DNA from: a virus
Length of the DNA: 64,000 bases
Virus record (IMG/VR): IMGVR_UViG_3300009503_000030
Span: 1-64,000 of that record
Direction: 5' to 3' (one strand)
Both the position numbers and the translations under genes were made by a program. Of this stretch, positions 30,495 to 39,016 are shown in pieces; position 1 is the first letter of the stretch; each line of letters starts with the position of its first letter. The notes under the pieces were generated by a model, which searched no databases, was not told where the DNA came from, and saw only the letters and a list, made by a program, of their open reading frames with translations.

Positions 30495-31288
30495 GTCAGC
30501 AACTCCATCGCGAGGTGCTCCAGGCGGCACATCACCTGCACGGGGGTGATGACCTGGTAATCCTCTGGGCTCTTCTTCTGCCCGCGCGTCTGGCGGACGG
30601 TGTGGGGATACGAGATCACGCGGAACGCTGGACGGCAGATGTAGTAGATGGAGAAGCGCTCCCCTGGGCGAGGGGCGGTGCCGGCGGCATCGCCGATGGA
30701 CCAGTCAATGCGCCCGCTTGCGTCAATCGTGAAGTCGGTTCCGCGTTTCAACTCTGGGCCAGCGACACCATTCGCTTCACGTCTCGCGAACAGGACGCTC
30801 TGCTTGATGGTGCCTGTTGCGGTGGTCACGTCGATCTCGGTGATCGCGTAGCGCAGGCGCTGGACCGGACCCGCGGTGCGTGTGGTGGTCTCCGACATCC
30901 GCATGGTGGCGTCGATCAGTGTCATGCGGTCTCCGTAGGCAGGGGCGTGCTCAGGGCGCATGGACATGAGCACGGTCCCGACTTCAAAGGGACCCATGCG
31001 GTCGTAGTAGAGGACGTCGCGGTGGAAACCGACGACGACCGCTCGGACCTCCTGGATAAGGGGTCCGAACTCCCATCCAGTTCCGCCGCAGATGGGGCAC
31101 GAGATGGCGGCGGCCTGGGAGCCAGTCGCGCCGCCACATGGGCAGCGGATCGCGACCTCCCACAGGACCCGCTGGCCGTGGGTTCCGAGGAGGCGGTTGA
31201 ACAGCCGCAGGTCGAGGTCCACGCGCGGTTGGAGTTTTGGGGGCCAGGGGAGTGGAAGGAATCCTGTGTCTTGGGAGGGATGCGGCAT
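30491..31288 (-). CDS. Putative head-closure protein with zinc motif
   Basis: 265 aa from ATG 31288, sharing one base with the upstream stop (TGATG). Residues 45-75 hold CPCGGATGSQ and CPICGGTGWEF, a four-Cys zinc site; the rest is beta-rich (VRAVVVGFHRDVLYYDRMGP, FSIYYICRPAF). Zinc-ribbon proteins of this size occur between adaptor and neck genes in several myoviruses. Function assigned by position. Confidence 0.55.
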   Translation of the reverse strand: MPHPSQDTGFLPLPWPPKLQPRVDLDLRLFNRLLGTHGQRVLWEVAIRCPCGGATGSQAAAISCPICGGTGWEFGPLIQEVRAVVVGFHRDVLYYDRMGPFEVGTVLMSMRPEHAPAYGDRMTLIDATMRMSETTTRTAGPVQRLRYAITEIDVTTATGTIKQSVLFARREANGVAGPELKRGTDFTIDASGRIDWSIGDAAGTAPRPGERFSIYYICRPAFRVISYPHTVRQTRGQKKSPEDYQVITPVQVMCRLEHLAMELLT

Positions 31289-32076
31289 CAGGCGACCTCG
31301 ACGCCGATGGCTCCGCCCTGATACTTCGCTTTCAGGGCAGGCGCCAACACCTTGATATCCTTCCAATACTGGATGATGCGCGCGCCGTAGCCGGCGTTCG
31401 TCGCGGACGACGTGGTCCCGATGGACTGAGACAGGCCGTCCAGCGAGACGGAGAGATTCGCGATACCGGCCCCGACGATGAGATCGCCGGCGACGTTGAG
31501 CATCATCATGGACTGGACCATCCCCGCGAGGTGCGTCAGGTCGCCTGGGAGGTCCTCGATGCTGTAGCCGGCCTTGTACCGGAAGCGGATGAAGTCAGGG
31601 AGGTACGGGCCGTACTGCGAGACGAAGTATCCCATCCACGCGAACCCGACGAGGGCCATCTGATCAATCTTGCCGGTGACCGGCACGATGCGCACGTGGC
31701 CGGAGAGCGGGTCGCGGACGTTGATCCATTCGCGCGGCACGTCGTACAACTTCATGGTGCCGTAGTACAAGGAGGCGGACATCACCTCGACGACGGGGCG
31801 CTCGGGCAACTTCACGTGAATCCAGCGGTTCCATTCAAAGGCGCGGTAGTCCTCTTTGTGCTCGAACTCCTGGACGGGGCAGCGGACGCCGATCTCGGTA
31901 TGGAGGAAGGCGAGTGCGTAGTCTCGCGCGACCTCGTACATGGTGCCTGGGAAGGTGGTGAAGGTATCGTCGGTGTCCGAGACGCCGAACAGGTAGGAGG
32001 CGTCGAGCCATTCCTTTGTGAATCGCGCGGACTTCGGGAGCGGTGGGGCCGGCGGGGGTGCTCCAGGGTCGGCCAT
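31288..32076 (-). CDS. Putative head-tail adaptor / connector
   Basis: 262 aa from ATG 32076 with CGGAGGTCAAGCG before it. Pro-rich start, then WLDASYLFGVSDTDDTFTTF, LAFLHTEIGVRCPVQEFEHK and a long helical C-terminal half containing GAGIANLSVSLDGLSQSIGT. Not firmly recognised; pattern of an N-terminal adaptor domain that sees the portal plus an alpha-helical part. First gene of the leftward operon behind control region 3. Confidence 0.55.
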   Translation of the reverse strand: MADPGAPPPAPPLPKSARFTKEWLDASYLFGVSDTDDTFTTFPGTMYEVARDYALAFLHTEIGVRCPVQEFEHKEDYRAFEWNRWIHVKLPERPVVEVMSASLYYGTMKLYDVPREWINVRDPLSGHVRIVPVTGKIDQMALVGFAWMGYFVSQYGPYLPDFIRFRYKAGYSIEDLPGDLTHLAGMVQSMMMLNVAGDLIVGAGIANLSVSLDGLSQSIGTTSSATNAGYGARIIQYWKDIKVLAPALKAKYQGGAIGVEVA

Positions 32077-32123
32077 CGCTTGACCTCCGTGTCGGCGAGG
32101 GGTCACGAGCCCCTTCTGGGGTT

Positions 32124-32152
32124 AGTGTACCACGCGAGTCGCGCACGTTCCA
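32124..32152 (-). promoter_or_regulatory. Leftward promoter of control region 3
   Basis: Minus strand TGGAAC, 17-bp spacer, TACACT, reading to the head-tail operon. Confidence 0.55.
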
Positions 32153-32296
32153 CTGGGGGCGCGCGCGGTGGCCCTGGTCTGGCGGTGTAGTCGGGTCTGC
32201 GGTGCACGATGCGGCACGCCGCGTGCCGCGCTGGTGTCGCGGCGCCAGAGGCGGCGGGCGGTTCGCAAGTCCGCGTAATGACGCGCGATGTGCAAA

Positions 32297-32332
32297 TACC
32301 CGCATGGTTGCGCGAGATGAGCGTGTCCCTGG
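32297..32332. promoter_or_regulatory. Conserved 36-bp block, copy 3
   Basis: TACCCGCATGGTTGCGCGAG then ATGAGCGTGTCCCTGG; aligned with the copies at 11727 and 22506. Confidence 0.7.
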
Positions 32333-32478
32333 CGCGCAACTGCGCGATATCACGGCACAATGTGACATCGTGGGACGGCGGCCCCGTGAGTCCGCGACTT
32401 CGCGAAACGCCTATGATATCGCGGACTTGTGAAATCGTGGAAACAAACCTTTGTGACCGGCGGTAGGATGGGGGCAGA

Positions 32479-32536
32479 GGCGCGGACGAAGCGCCATCCC
32501 GCCGATGGGCGGCGGGTGAAAAGGAGGGAACCAGCC
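32479..32536 (+). promoter_or_regulatory. Tandem-hairpin 5' leader, copy 3
   Basis: Hairpin I GGCGC/GCGCC (32479-32495), hairpin II CCCGCC/GGCGGG (32498-32516), then TGAAAAGGAGGGAACC. Different bases but the same paired structure as copies 1 and 2. Confidence 0.75.
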
Positions 32537-32575
32537 ATGATAGGTTGGGAGGTGGGTGGTCTCCGCTGTGCGTAG
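32537..32575 (+). CDS. Twelve-codon leader ORF
   Basis: ATG at 32537, ideally spaced from AAAAGGAGGG, encodes MIGWEVGGLRCA and stops. In leaders 1 and 2 the same ribosome-binding site serves a full gene. Either a leader peptide controlling the SSAP-like gene or the remnant of a lost first gene. Confidence 0.5.
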   Translation: MIGWEVGGLRCA

Positions 32576-32617
32576 GGGTCGGCGGAGGGTCCGCTACACG
32601 GCGACCGGCGAGGTCAC

Positions 32618-32650
32618 GGGGGTCGAAGAACCCCCACATGGGAGGTACGT
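32618..32650 (+). promoter_or_regulatory. RBS hairpin before the SSAP-like gene
   Basis: GGGGGTCGAAGAACCCCC hairpin followed by ACATGGGAGGTACGT and ATG 32651. Confidence 0.6.
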
Positions 32651-33862
32651 ATGACCATCAACGGGAAGGACGGGGGGCTTCCGGCGCGCCCGAAGACGGC
32701 GCCGGAGAAGGCTGTGGTACAGGCCGCGCCGCAGGCGGCACAGGCTCCGCAGGCGGCGGTGGCTGTGGCCGGAGGGGAGGCACGGTCCATCGTGCGGGCC
32801 GCCAAGCGCGATCAGCGGGTCGCGTATGAGCGGGTCCTGGCGGACGCGCGGCGGGCCGGAAAGGCGTACTACTGGGCCTGGACGGTCAAGACGCGGGACG
32901 GCGGGCGGCAGTTGGTCAAGGGGCCGTCCGTCTGGTGTACGCTGGCCTGCGCGCGGCTATGGGGCGCGCTCGACGTGCAGACGGCGGTCGAGAGCGAGGA
33001 CCTCGAAACCTGGACGATCCGGGCAACGGCGCTCGACCTCGAGTCGGGGTTCTCCACCTCAACCCTGTTCCGACAGCGGAAGCGGGTCGGGGGGTTGGAG
33101 GCGCTGGGTGAGGGCCGCGCGCTCGACGCGGCGTTTCAGATCGGGCAGTCGAAGGCGCTCAGGAACGCGCTCGCGCGCGTGCTTCCGCGGTGGCTGCTCG
33201 ACGAGGCGGTGGCCGCGGCGTGGGAAGGCGAGCGGAACCGCGCGGCTGGGGGCTCCGAGGAGGCGGTCGTGGCGCCAGGGACTCTGGCGAATCCACGCGC
33301 GCGCCAGGCGGTGCTCGCGGCGCTCGCCGCACACGGTGTGACGCCGCAGCAGGTGGAGGCGCGCGTCGGGCACAGCCTCGATACGCTGACCGTGGACGAG
33401 GTCGCGGACCTCGGGGCGATTGCGACGGCCCTTGACGAGGGCCAGACGAGCGTGTTCAACGAGTTCGGGGGGGAGACCGCGGCGCGGCCCGATGTCGCGG
33501 AGGCGCTCGCGCGCGAACACGCGGCGCGGGAGGCGGAGGTCGTGACCGCACCGCCGGCGGCGGCTCCGGCGCCGCAACCAGAACGTCCGGCGCCGGCGCA
33601 GCGCGCGAAGGCGCCGAAGGCCGGTCCGACGGCGCCTACGCAGAAGGCGGAGAGTGCTCCGGCGGCGGCTCCGGCTCCGGCGGCGGGGGCAGCGAACGAA
33701 GCGCCGCGCCCGAACCCGATGCGCCAGAGGGCGCTGAACCTGGCGCGTGCCCTGGGGATCGCGGAGACCACCGTGGAGCAGGTCGCGCGGGGGCTGGGCC
33801 TTGACCTGGACAACCTGGACGCGGCGGGCTTCGCGAAGTTGGCCGATACCTTGTCGCGGTGA
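32651..33862 (+). CDS. Single-strand annealing / recombination protein (SSAP-like)
   Basis: 403 aa. Core at residues 75-205: VKGPSVWCTLACARLWGALD, DLETWTIRATALDLESGFST and FQIGQSKALRNALARVLPRW, the pattern of a RecT/Erf-type annealase family found in phages. Flanks are Ala/Pro-rich: an N-terminal tail and a linker (about 290-350) to a C-terminal LNLARALGIAETTVEQVARG helical domain. Next to a RecB-like nuclease gene, as in Red-type systems: the nuclease makes ssDNA and this protein pairs it. Confidence 0.7.
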   Translation: MTINGKDGGLPARPKTAPEKAVVQAAPQAAQAPQAAVAVAGGEARSIVRAAKRDQRVAYERVLADARRAGKAYYWAWTVKTRDGGRQLVKGPSVWCTLACARLWGALDVQTAVESEDLETWTIRATALDLESGFSTSTLFRQRKRVGGLEALGEGRALDAAFQIGQSKALRNALARVLPRWLLDEAVAAAWEGERNRAAGGSEEAVVAPGTLANPRARQAVLAALAAHGVTPQQVEARVGHSLDTLTVDEVADLGAIATALDEGQTSVFNEFGGETAARPDVAEALAREHAAREAEVVTAPPAAAPAPQPERPAPAQRAKAPKAGPTAPTQKAESAPAAAPAPAAGAANEAPRPNPMRQRALNLARALGIAETTVEQVARGLGLDLDNLDAAGFAKLADTLSR

Positions 33863-33876
33863 TGTGGAGGTGCGCC

Positions 33877-34659
33877 ATGGATACGGTTGACGAACTCTCT
33901 GTGAGTCCGAGCACCATCGAGGCAATCGGGCGGTGTGCGTACAAATGGCGCTGGCTCAAGGACCATCGCTACCCGCCGTCGTTGCAGTTCGCGGCGGGTC
34001 GCGCCGTGCATCAGGCCGCAGAGACCTACTTTGCGGCGTTTACGGGCGGCGTGCGTCTGCCGCCGAAGGCCGTCGAGGCGGTCGCCATCGAAGCGTACCA
34101 CACGATCCACAAGACCGAGGGCGTCTGGCTCCCGCCATCCAAGCGGGACAAGGAGAGCGAGGAGATCGCGGCGAAGGAGGCCGATGTGCGGGCCTACACG
34201 GCGAGTTTCCTCGCGTGGGTCGAGGGCCTTGAGGAGGCGCCGCGGCTTGTGGAGGGCACGGTGGCCGCGACCGTGGCGCCAGGTGTCGTTCTGCGGGGGA
34301 GGCTCGACATGGTCTATCGTGGCGCCATCCTGGACCTCAAGACGGGGGCGCGCGCGTGGACGCAGACCGACGCTGACCAGTCGATCCAGATGTCTGCGTA
34401 TGCCTGCCTAGCGCGGGCGAACGGGCTGGTGACCGATGATGAGGTGCGCATCGAGATCGTACACCTCGGGGCGAAGGGGCCGAAGGTGGTCGAGACGCGC
34501 CGGACCGTGGCGGACGATGTGCGGGTCCGCTACCGCGCGGTGGCCGTCGCCGATCAGATTCGGGCCGGGGTCTATCCGCCGGCGACTGACGGGTGGTGGC
34601 ATTCGCCGGAGTGGTGTGAGGCCTGGTACGATTGCCCGTATGGCGGGGGGATGCCATGA
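33877..34659 (+). CDS. RecB/Cas4-like PD-(D/E)XK exonuclease
   Basis: 260 aa from ATG 33877 behind GTGGAGGTGCGCC. LSVSPSTIEAIGRCAYKWRW at the start is the usual RecB-nuclease opening; then LQFAAGRAVHQAAETYFA, VLRGRLDMVYRGAILDLKTG (catalytic D then D-x-K), and QIQMSAYACLARA-type Q-Y segment. C terminus has a CEAWYDCPYGG cluster; no complete Cas4-type Fe-S set is clear. Likely the 5'-3' exonuclease partner of the SSAP-like protein. Confidence 0.85.
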   Translation: MDTVDELSVSPSTIEAIGRCAYKWRWLKDHRYPPSLQFAAGRAVHQAAETYFAAFTGGVRLPPKAVEAVAIEAYHTIHKTEGVWLPPSKRDKESEEIAAKEADVRAYTASFLAWVEGLEEAPRLVEGTVAATVAPGVVLRGRLDMVYRGAILDLKTGARAWTQTDADQSIQMSAYACLARANGLVTDDEVRIEIVHLGAKGPKVVETRRTVADDVRVRYRAVAVADQIRAGVYPPATDGWWHSPEWCEAWYDCPYGGGMP

Positions 34660-35474
34660 CCGTTGGATTCGAGGTCGAGGCGTTCGGTCTGGGGTACGAG
34701 GAAGTCTTGCGCGCGCAAGAGGCAGACGGGATATTCGATGTTTCGTACTGGCAGCCGGACCGGAGTACGGGGCCGCGCGTGAAGAAGTCCTTCGAACTCA
34801 ACTCGCGACCGGTGCGCAGCCTGTCCGAGGCGCGCGAGCGTCTGCGGCTGATCCATGCGTGCCTTGTGCGGCACGGCGCGCGTTTCACGGACACCTGTGG
34901 GTTCCATGTGCATGTCGGGAATCTCTACGACACGCCAGAACCAGAAGCGCCGCGTGATATGAGCGACTACCCACGGTGGCATACGGCACTACAGTTCTGG
35001 CGGATGAACGTCGCGCAGATCGCACGGGAGGGCCGCGAGTTGCTTGTCGCGGCGGCGATCATAGATTGGATGCTCTGCAACACGCAGACACGCTTTCTTG
35101 AGGCGGCATATGGGCCGGATTGGGAGAAGGACCGGCGCTGGCTGAAACGGGCTCAGTTCGCGCGACCGGACACCTGGGCGTATCTGCGGGCGGTGATCGA
35201 GAGGCGTACCGTGTACAACGACCGGTATCACGCGCTGAACTTCGTGGATAGCCATGCGGCGGCGGAGTTCCGGCTGTTTCCGGCGGTCGAGGATGTGGAG
35301 GCGATGGAACGGTGGCTCACGATGGCCGTCGAGTGGGTCGAACGGGTCCTCTTGGACAAGAAAGTCCAGAGGCTTGGAAAGTGGATTGGGGCAAGGATGC
35401 GCGATCCGCAGGCCGATGTGCGACCGCATCCGAGCGTGCGGCACTACGCGCGCTTGATGACGGAGGTGTGGTGA
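34656..35474 (+). CDS. Amidoligase-like protein (GCS2 superfamily)
   Basis: 272 aa from ATG 34656 (ATGA overlap). GFEVEAFGLGYEE at the start, KKSFELNSRPVRSLSEARER, and GARFTDTCGFHVHVGNLYD follow the conserved G-x-E-x-E, E-[LV]-x-[ST]-x-P and C-G-x-H-x-H pattern of putative amidoligases. These ATP-dependent enzymes form amide bonds on peptides or amines. Unusual between an exonuclease and an SMC-like gene; possible roles are modification of a host or phage protein, or of the cell envelope. Confidence 0.7.
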   Translation: MTVGFEVEAFGLGYEEVLRAQEADGIFDVSYWQPDRSTGPRVKKSFELNSRPVRSLSEARERLRLIHACLVRHGARFTDTCGFHVHVGNLYDTPEPEAPRDMSDYPRWHTALQFWRMNVAQIAREGRELLVAAAIIDWMLCNTQTRFLEAAYGPDWEKDRRWLKRAQFARPDTWAYLRAVIERRTVYNDRYHALNFVDSHAAAEFRLFPAVEDVEAMERWLTMAVEWVERVLLDKKVQRLGKWIGARMRDPQADVRPHPSVRHYARLMTEVW

Positions 35475-37084
35475 TGCGAGTGCATGGAAGGTGGCGAGGG
35501 CAGCAGGTTGATGACACGCTCACGGGGCATCACGTCCTGACTGGGCCGAACGGGGCAGGCAAGACGACCCGCCTGGACATGATGGCGCTCGCGTTGCACG
35601 GAACGCGCGCCGACGGCACGTCGTTGGACCGTGCGACGTGCGCAGCGGCGCCAGGGGCCTGGGAGGTCCTCGGCATCGAGTGGGCGCGGCGCGTGACGGT
35701 GGACGCGCGCGGAGTGCATCGGAGCGGGTCCGGTGGTCCGAAGGTCCTGCTCGTGGGTGGGCCGGATGTGACGGCGCTCCGAGGGCCGTTCCTGCGCACG
35801 CTGGGCGCGGCGTTGACTGGCCGTGGCACGGAGTCCCGTGACCTTCTCGCGGAGATCGCCGCGCGGGTCAACGAGTCGCGGGAGGCGGTGACCCAGGTGC
35901 TCGGGCCGTGTGATCCGGAGGCCGATCAGACCGAGTGGCTCACGCAGATCGAGGCGCGTCTGTCGGGCCAGATCGAGGCGCTACGCAGGATGCGGCGGGG
36001 CCTGGCTGGGTCATCGGATGGGCCGTCTGTCGCGGAGCTCAAGGCGGAGGTCGAGCGTCTGGAGGCGGCATATCGCGCGCTCCCAGAGATCAAGGACTAC
36101 GAGGTCGCGATAGCCATGGCGCATGGGGCCGTGGACAGCGCGCAGCGCGCGCTCGCCCGCGCTGGGGGTGTCTCCCCTCCTGATGCTCCGCGACCGGAGA
36201 CCGTGCCAGACCTGTCGGAGCTCGCGAACCAGTTGCACGAGGCGCAACGGGAGGCCGCGGTCTTGGAGTCGCGGCTCAAGGGATACGCGGGGGTCCGCCA
36301 GCTGATCGAGGCGGGCCGGTGCCCGAAGTGCCGCCAGAAGGTGGACGCGGGGCTCTTTGCGGATACGCTGCGGGAGGCCGAGGAGGTCGAGGCGGAGTAT
36401 CTGGCGGCGCGCGCAACGGCGGAGGCGTTGCAGCGGCTGTACCACCAGCAGCGGCAGGTCGCGGAGTTGGCCGCGGAGTGGCGGCGCTACGACGAGGCAC
36501 AGGCGCGACTACGGGGGTATGAGGAGGCATACCGTCGGGCGCAGGTGGCTTACGAGGCCGTCTTGGGGGAGGCCGCGCAACACGAGGAAGAGACCGCCGA
36601 TCTGCGCGAGCAGAAGGCACGGCTCGAGGCCGCGTTGACCGAAGCGCGACAGCGGTTGCAGGGGGCCGTAGAGCGCGAGGAACGGCGGAAACAGCACAAG
36701 GCTGTGGACGCCGAGTGCAAGCGGATGGAGGCTCTGGCAGAGGCGGTGCGGGCGTTGGCACCAGGGGCCGCGGATGACGCGGGCGTGCGGGCGGTCTGCC
36801 AGGCGTTGTCCGAGTGTGGGATCGGGACGGTGCAGGTAGACCAAGGGCGGCTCGTGATCGTGCGGGATGGCAGCGTGATCGAGCCAAGCCTGCTATCGTC
36901 GGGCGAATCCCGTGTCTGGGCGCTGAACGCGGCGATCCTGGTGGCACGCGCCAGGCCGTCGGAAGCCTACATGCTGATTGCGGACAATCTCGAGGTGATG
37001 GACGCGGCGGCGCGAGGGCGGTGGGATGCCGCGGTGCACCGGCGTCCGGACAACCTGACGATTCTGGCCGCGGAGACCACGTGA
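35474..37084 (+). CDS. SMC/Rad50/SbcC-like ATPase
   Basis: 536 aa from ATG 35474. Walker A GPNGAGKTTRLDM at residues 25-37, two coiled-coil arms, a CPKC zinc hook (GRCPKCRQKV near residue 280), a late signature SLLSSGESRVWALNAAILVA and Walker B-like AYMLIADNLEVMD. The usual Walker B Glu is replaced by Asn (ADN), so ATP hydrolysis may be slow. Family function: with a nuclease partner it processes DNA ends (gp46/47, SbcCD). No SbcD-like phosphoesterase is next to it. Confidence 0.85.
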   Translation: MRVHGRWRGQQVDDTLTGHHVLTGPNGAGKTTRLDMMALALHGTRADGTSLDRATCAAAPGAWEVLGIEWARRVTVDARGVHRSGSGGPKVLLVGGPDVTALRGPFLRTLGAALTGRGTESRDLLAEIAARVNESREAVTQVLGPCDPEADQTEWLTQIEARLSGQIEALRRMRRGLAGSSDGPSVAELKAEVERLEAAYRALPEIKDYEVAIAMAHGAVDSAQRALARAGGVSPPDAPRPETVPDLSELANQLHEAQREAAVLESRLKGYAGVRQLIEAGRCPKCRQKVDAGLFADTLREAEEVEAEYLAARATAEALQRLYHQQRQVAELAAEWRRYDEAQARLRGYEEAYRRAQVAYEAVLGEAAQHEEETADLREQKARLEAALTEARQRLQGAVEREERRKQHKAVDAECKRMEALAEAVRALAPGAADDAGVRAVCQALSECGIGTVQVDQGRLVIVRDGSVIEPSLLSSGESRVWALNAAILVARARPSEAYMLIADNLEVMDAAARGRWDAAVHRRPDNLTILAAETT

Positions 37085-37470
37085 TGGGACCGTTTGCGAA
37101 GGCGGTGTACGCAGACGATCCGTATCAGGCGGACTGTCCGTTCTGCGGCGCCTACACGGATATCGAGGGACACCTAGACTGCCCTGTCGGCCCGTGGGTA
37201 CGGCTACCTGCGGGTCTGGAGATTGACGCCTTGCGGGAGCGGCCTGCGGCGCTCCTCTGTCTCGCAATCCGGATGCGAAGCCTGGCGCTCCGCGCGAAGA
37301 TCGCGGGGCGTTGGTTGTGGACCGATGCGGCGATCAAGCAGGAGTTCGTAGGTCTGCCAGGAGGCCCCGCGGTGCTTGCGTGGTACGATCAGCATGGGCC
37401 GTGGACGCTCGAAGACCTCGTACCAGTGCCTCTAGACGAACATCCCACGGATGCGGACGCCAGCGGGTGA
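37084..37470 (+). CDS. Small Zn-finger hypothetical protein
   Basis: 128 aa from ATG 37084 (TGATG overlap with the SMC-like stop). CPFCGAYTDIEGHLDCPVG near residue 17 is a probable C2HC zinc site. Rest helical and not recognised. Last gene of the recombination operon; its 3' end overlaps the convergent tail gene by 39 bp. Confidence 0.65.
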   Translation: MGPFAKAVYADDPYQADCPFCGAYTDIEGHLDCPVGPWVRLPAGLEIDALRERPAALLCLAIRMRSLALRAKIAGRWLWTDAAIKQEFVGLPGGPAVLAWYDQHGPWTLEDLVPVPLDEHPTDADASG

Positions 37471-39015
37471 TGCGGGCGTTGGCAGCGTGAACGGCGCGAT
37501 GCACGTCCAGTCGGGGCTTGTCTGTCCGGCGGCGCGCGGTGCCAATACTCCCCCGAGATCATCCATGTCCGGCGGGACCCCTGCGGACCGAGGCCGCAGG
37601 ACGAAGGTCCCGATGTGGATTGGGGGCGTGATCAGAACGAGGAAGCCTGGACGCCGCGCGGTGTAGCGCGATGCGCTGGTCCCAAGAGCGATGGTTGGAA
37701 GTGCGCCGCCATCCGTATCGAGGGTTCCCAGAGCGCCCTCGATGCGTGCCTGCGAGACCAGCGGAACGTTGTTGGCAAGGGCCGCTCCACGAATCATCAG
37801 AAAGCCGATGGACAGGGTGATCGCGAAGGCCCCGATCTCCCAATCCAGGTTCTCCTGACCGGCGGCGAACGGAGAGGGGAGGGTGGGGTATCCGGCGAGT
37901 CGCCGAAGACGGATGACGAGACCATCCTCGGTGAGCGCGGAACCCTCGATAATCGCGCGGGTATTCACGTCTGTGAGAACGCGGTCCGTGATCCCGACTT
38001 CGCGCCCAACCAGGCACGCTACGTGCCAGGTGTACAGCAGGTACTGCGGGAGCCGGTCTGTGGGGATGACAAGGGTCCCGTCATCCGAGAGCCGCGCTCC
38101 ATGTCCACGGATGCTGAGGCTTGCGAAGATGGCGCGGCAGATGGCGCGGACCGCGCCCCACTCCCCTTGTGGACGGGAGAGGAGTGCGACGGCCAGGTCC
38201 TGGATGTCTGCGAGACCCATCCACGTGTACGGCTCGATGGCCTCCAGTTCAGTTGCCAGGAGGTACGCCGCAAGATCGCGGCGGGGGGCGGCGGCAGGGG
38301 ACATGGACTCGATGGCCGCGGTGCGATAGCACTCCGTCGCGCCTGGCATGGCACGCACCAGGGTGCCTGGTGGGTAGGAGGTTGTGGCGGATCGGATGAC
38401 GCGGAAGGTGGTGTCCGATGCGCTCTCGTATTGCATGATCTCGTCGCCGATCCGAATGGTCCCAGCAGGGCGAAACCCGTAGGTGGATACGACGTGGAGC
38501 GTGGTGTCGGGGCCATCGCACTGCGTGACGAGCGCGGTGTACGCGGTGCCAGCGATTTCGCGGGCTGCCGAGGCGAACGCCTCGATCAGCGATTCGAGGA
38601 GGCCGCGTGGAGGGAGGGGTGCTGGGTCGAACAAGGGGATGAAGCAGAGGACCGTGGTGCCGTCGGTTGCGAACGGGCGATTGCCGATGTCTCGCAGGCC
38701 CTCTGGGGCCGTGAACATGTAGAAGAGGCCGGAGGTCAGGGGCGCGGAGAGTTCCAAGAAGACATCGGATGTACCTGCGGTGAACGCCACGTTGACCACC
38801 GTCGGGTTTGGGTCTCCGGCCCCGAACGGGGTGAGCACCCATCCGTCCACTGGCACCACGGAGAGGGGCTGGGAGGCGGTAAGTCGCACCAGCCGTGTGG
38901 CAAGGCACGTAGCGGACGCCCAGCGCGCCGGTGGAACTGCCGGCTCGAAGAGCCAGCGGCTCGCAGACGGGGCGCCGAAGTAGCGGCCGATTCCTGGTGC
39001 AAGGAAAGCATCCAT
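37432..39015 (-). CDS. Tail-tip structural protein, 527 aa
   Basis: Not recognised by motif. N terminus MDAFLAPGIGRYFGAPSAS, then beta-rich stretches with many Thr/Gly/Pro (TSDVFLELSAPLTSGLFYMF, TIRIGDEIMQYESASDTTF). Long, hydrophilic and without catalytic motifs; lies at the 3' end of the leftward baseplate-fiber series, so most likely a fiber or host-contact protein. Confidence 0.55.
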   Translation of the reverse strand: MDAFLAPGIGRYFGAPSASRWLFEPAVPPARWASATCLATRLVRLTASQPLSVVPVDGWVLTPFGAGDPNPTVVNVAFTAGTSDVFLELSAPLTSGLFYMFTAPEGLRDIGNRPFATDGTTVLCFIPLFDPAPLPPRGLLESLIEAFASAAREIAGTAYTALVTQCDGPDTTLHVVSTYGFRPAGTIRIGDEIMQYESASDTTFRVIRSATTSYPPGTLVRAMPGATECYRTAAIESMSPAAAPRRDLAAYLLATELEAIEPYTWMGLADIQDLAVALLSRPQGEWGAVRAICRAIFASLSIRGHGARLSDDGTLVIPTDRLPQYLLYTWHVACLVGREVGITDRVLTDVNTRAIIEGSALTEDGLVIRLRRLAGYPTLPSPFAAGQENLDWEIGAFAITLSIGFLMIRGAALANNVPLVSQARIEGALGTLDTDGGALPTIALGTSASRYTARRPGFLVLITPPIHIGTFVLRPRSAGVPPDMDDLGGVLAPRAAGQTSPDWTCIAPFTLPTPASPAGVRIRGMFV

Positions 39016-39016
39016 A

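Larger units (their letters stand above)
32077..32650. promoter_or_regulatory. Divergent control region 3
   Basis: 574 bp. Leftward promoter TGGAAC, 17-bp spacer, TACACT (32152-32124, minus). Conserved 36-bp block at 32297. GCGCGATATCAC (32343) and TGATATCGCGGACTT (32414) operator-like sites. Rightward -10 TAGGAT (32464) with weak -35. Tandem-hairpin leader, short leader ORF and a second RBS hairpin before the SSAP-like gene. Confidence 0.7.

Noticed and set aside
33877-34659. Cas4 adaptation gene
   Set aside because: It is RecB-like but 16 kb from the array, next to an annealase-like gene, and lacks a clear four-Cys cluster.
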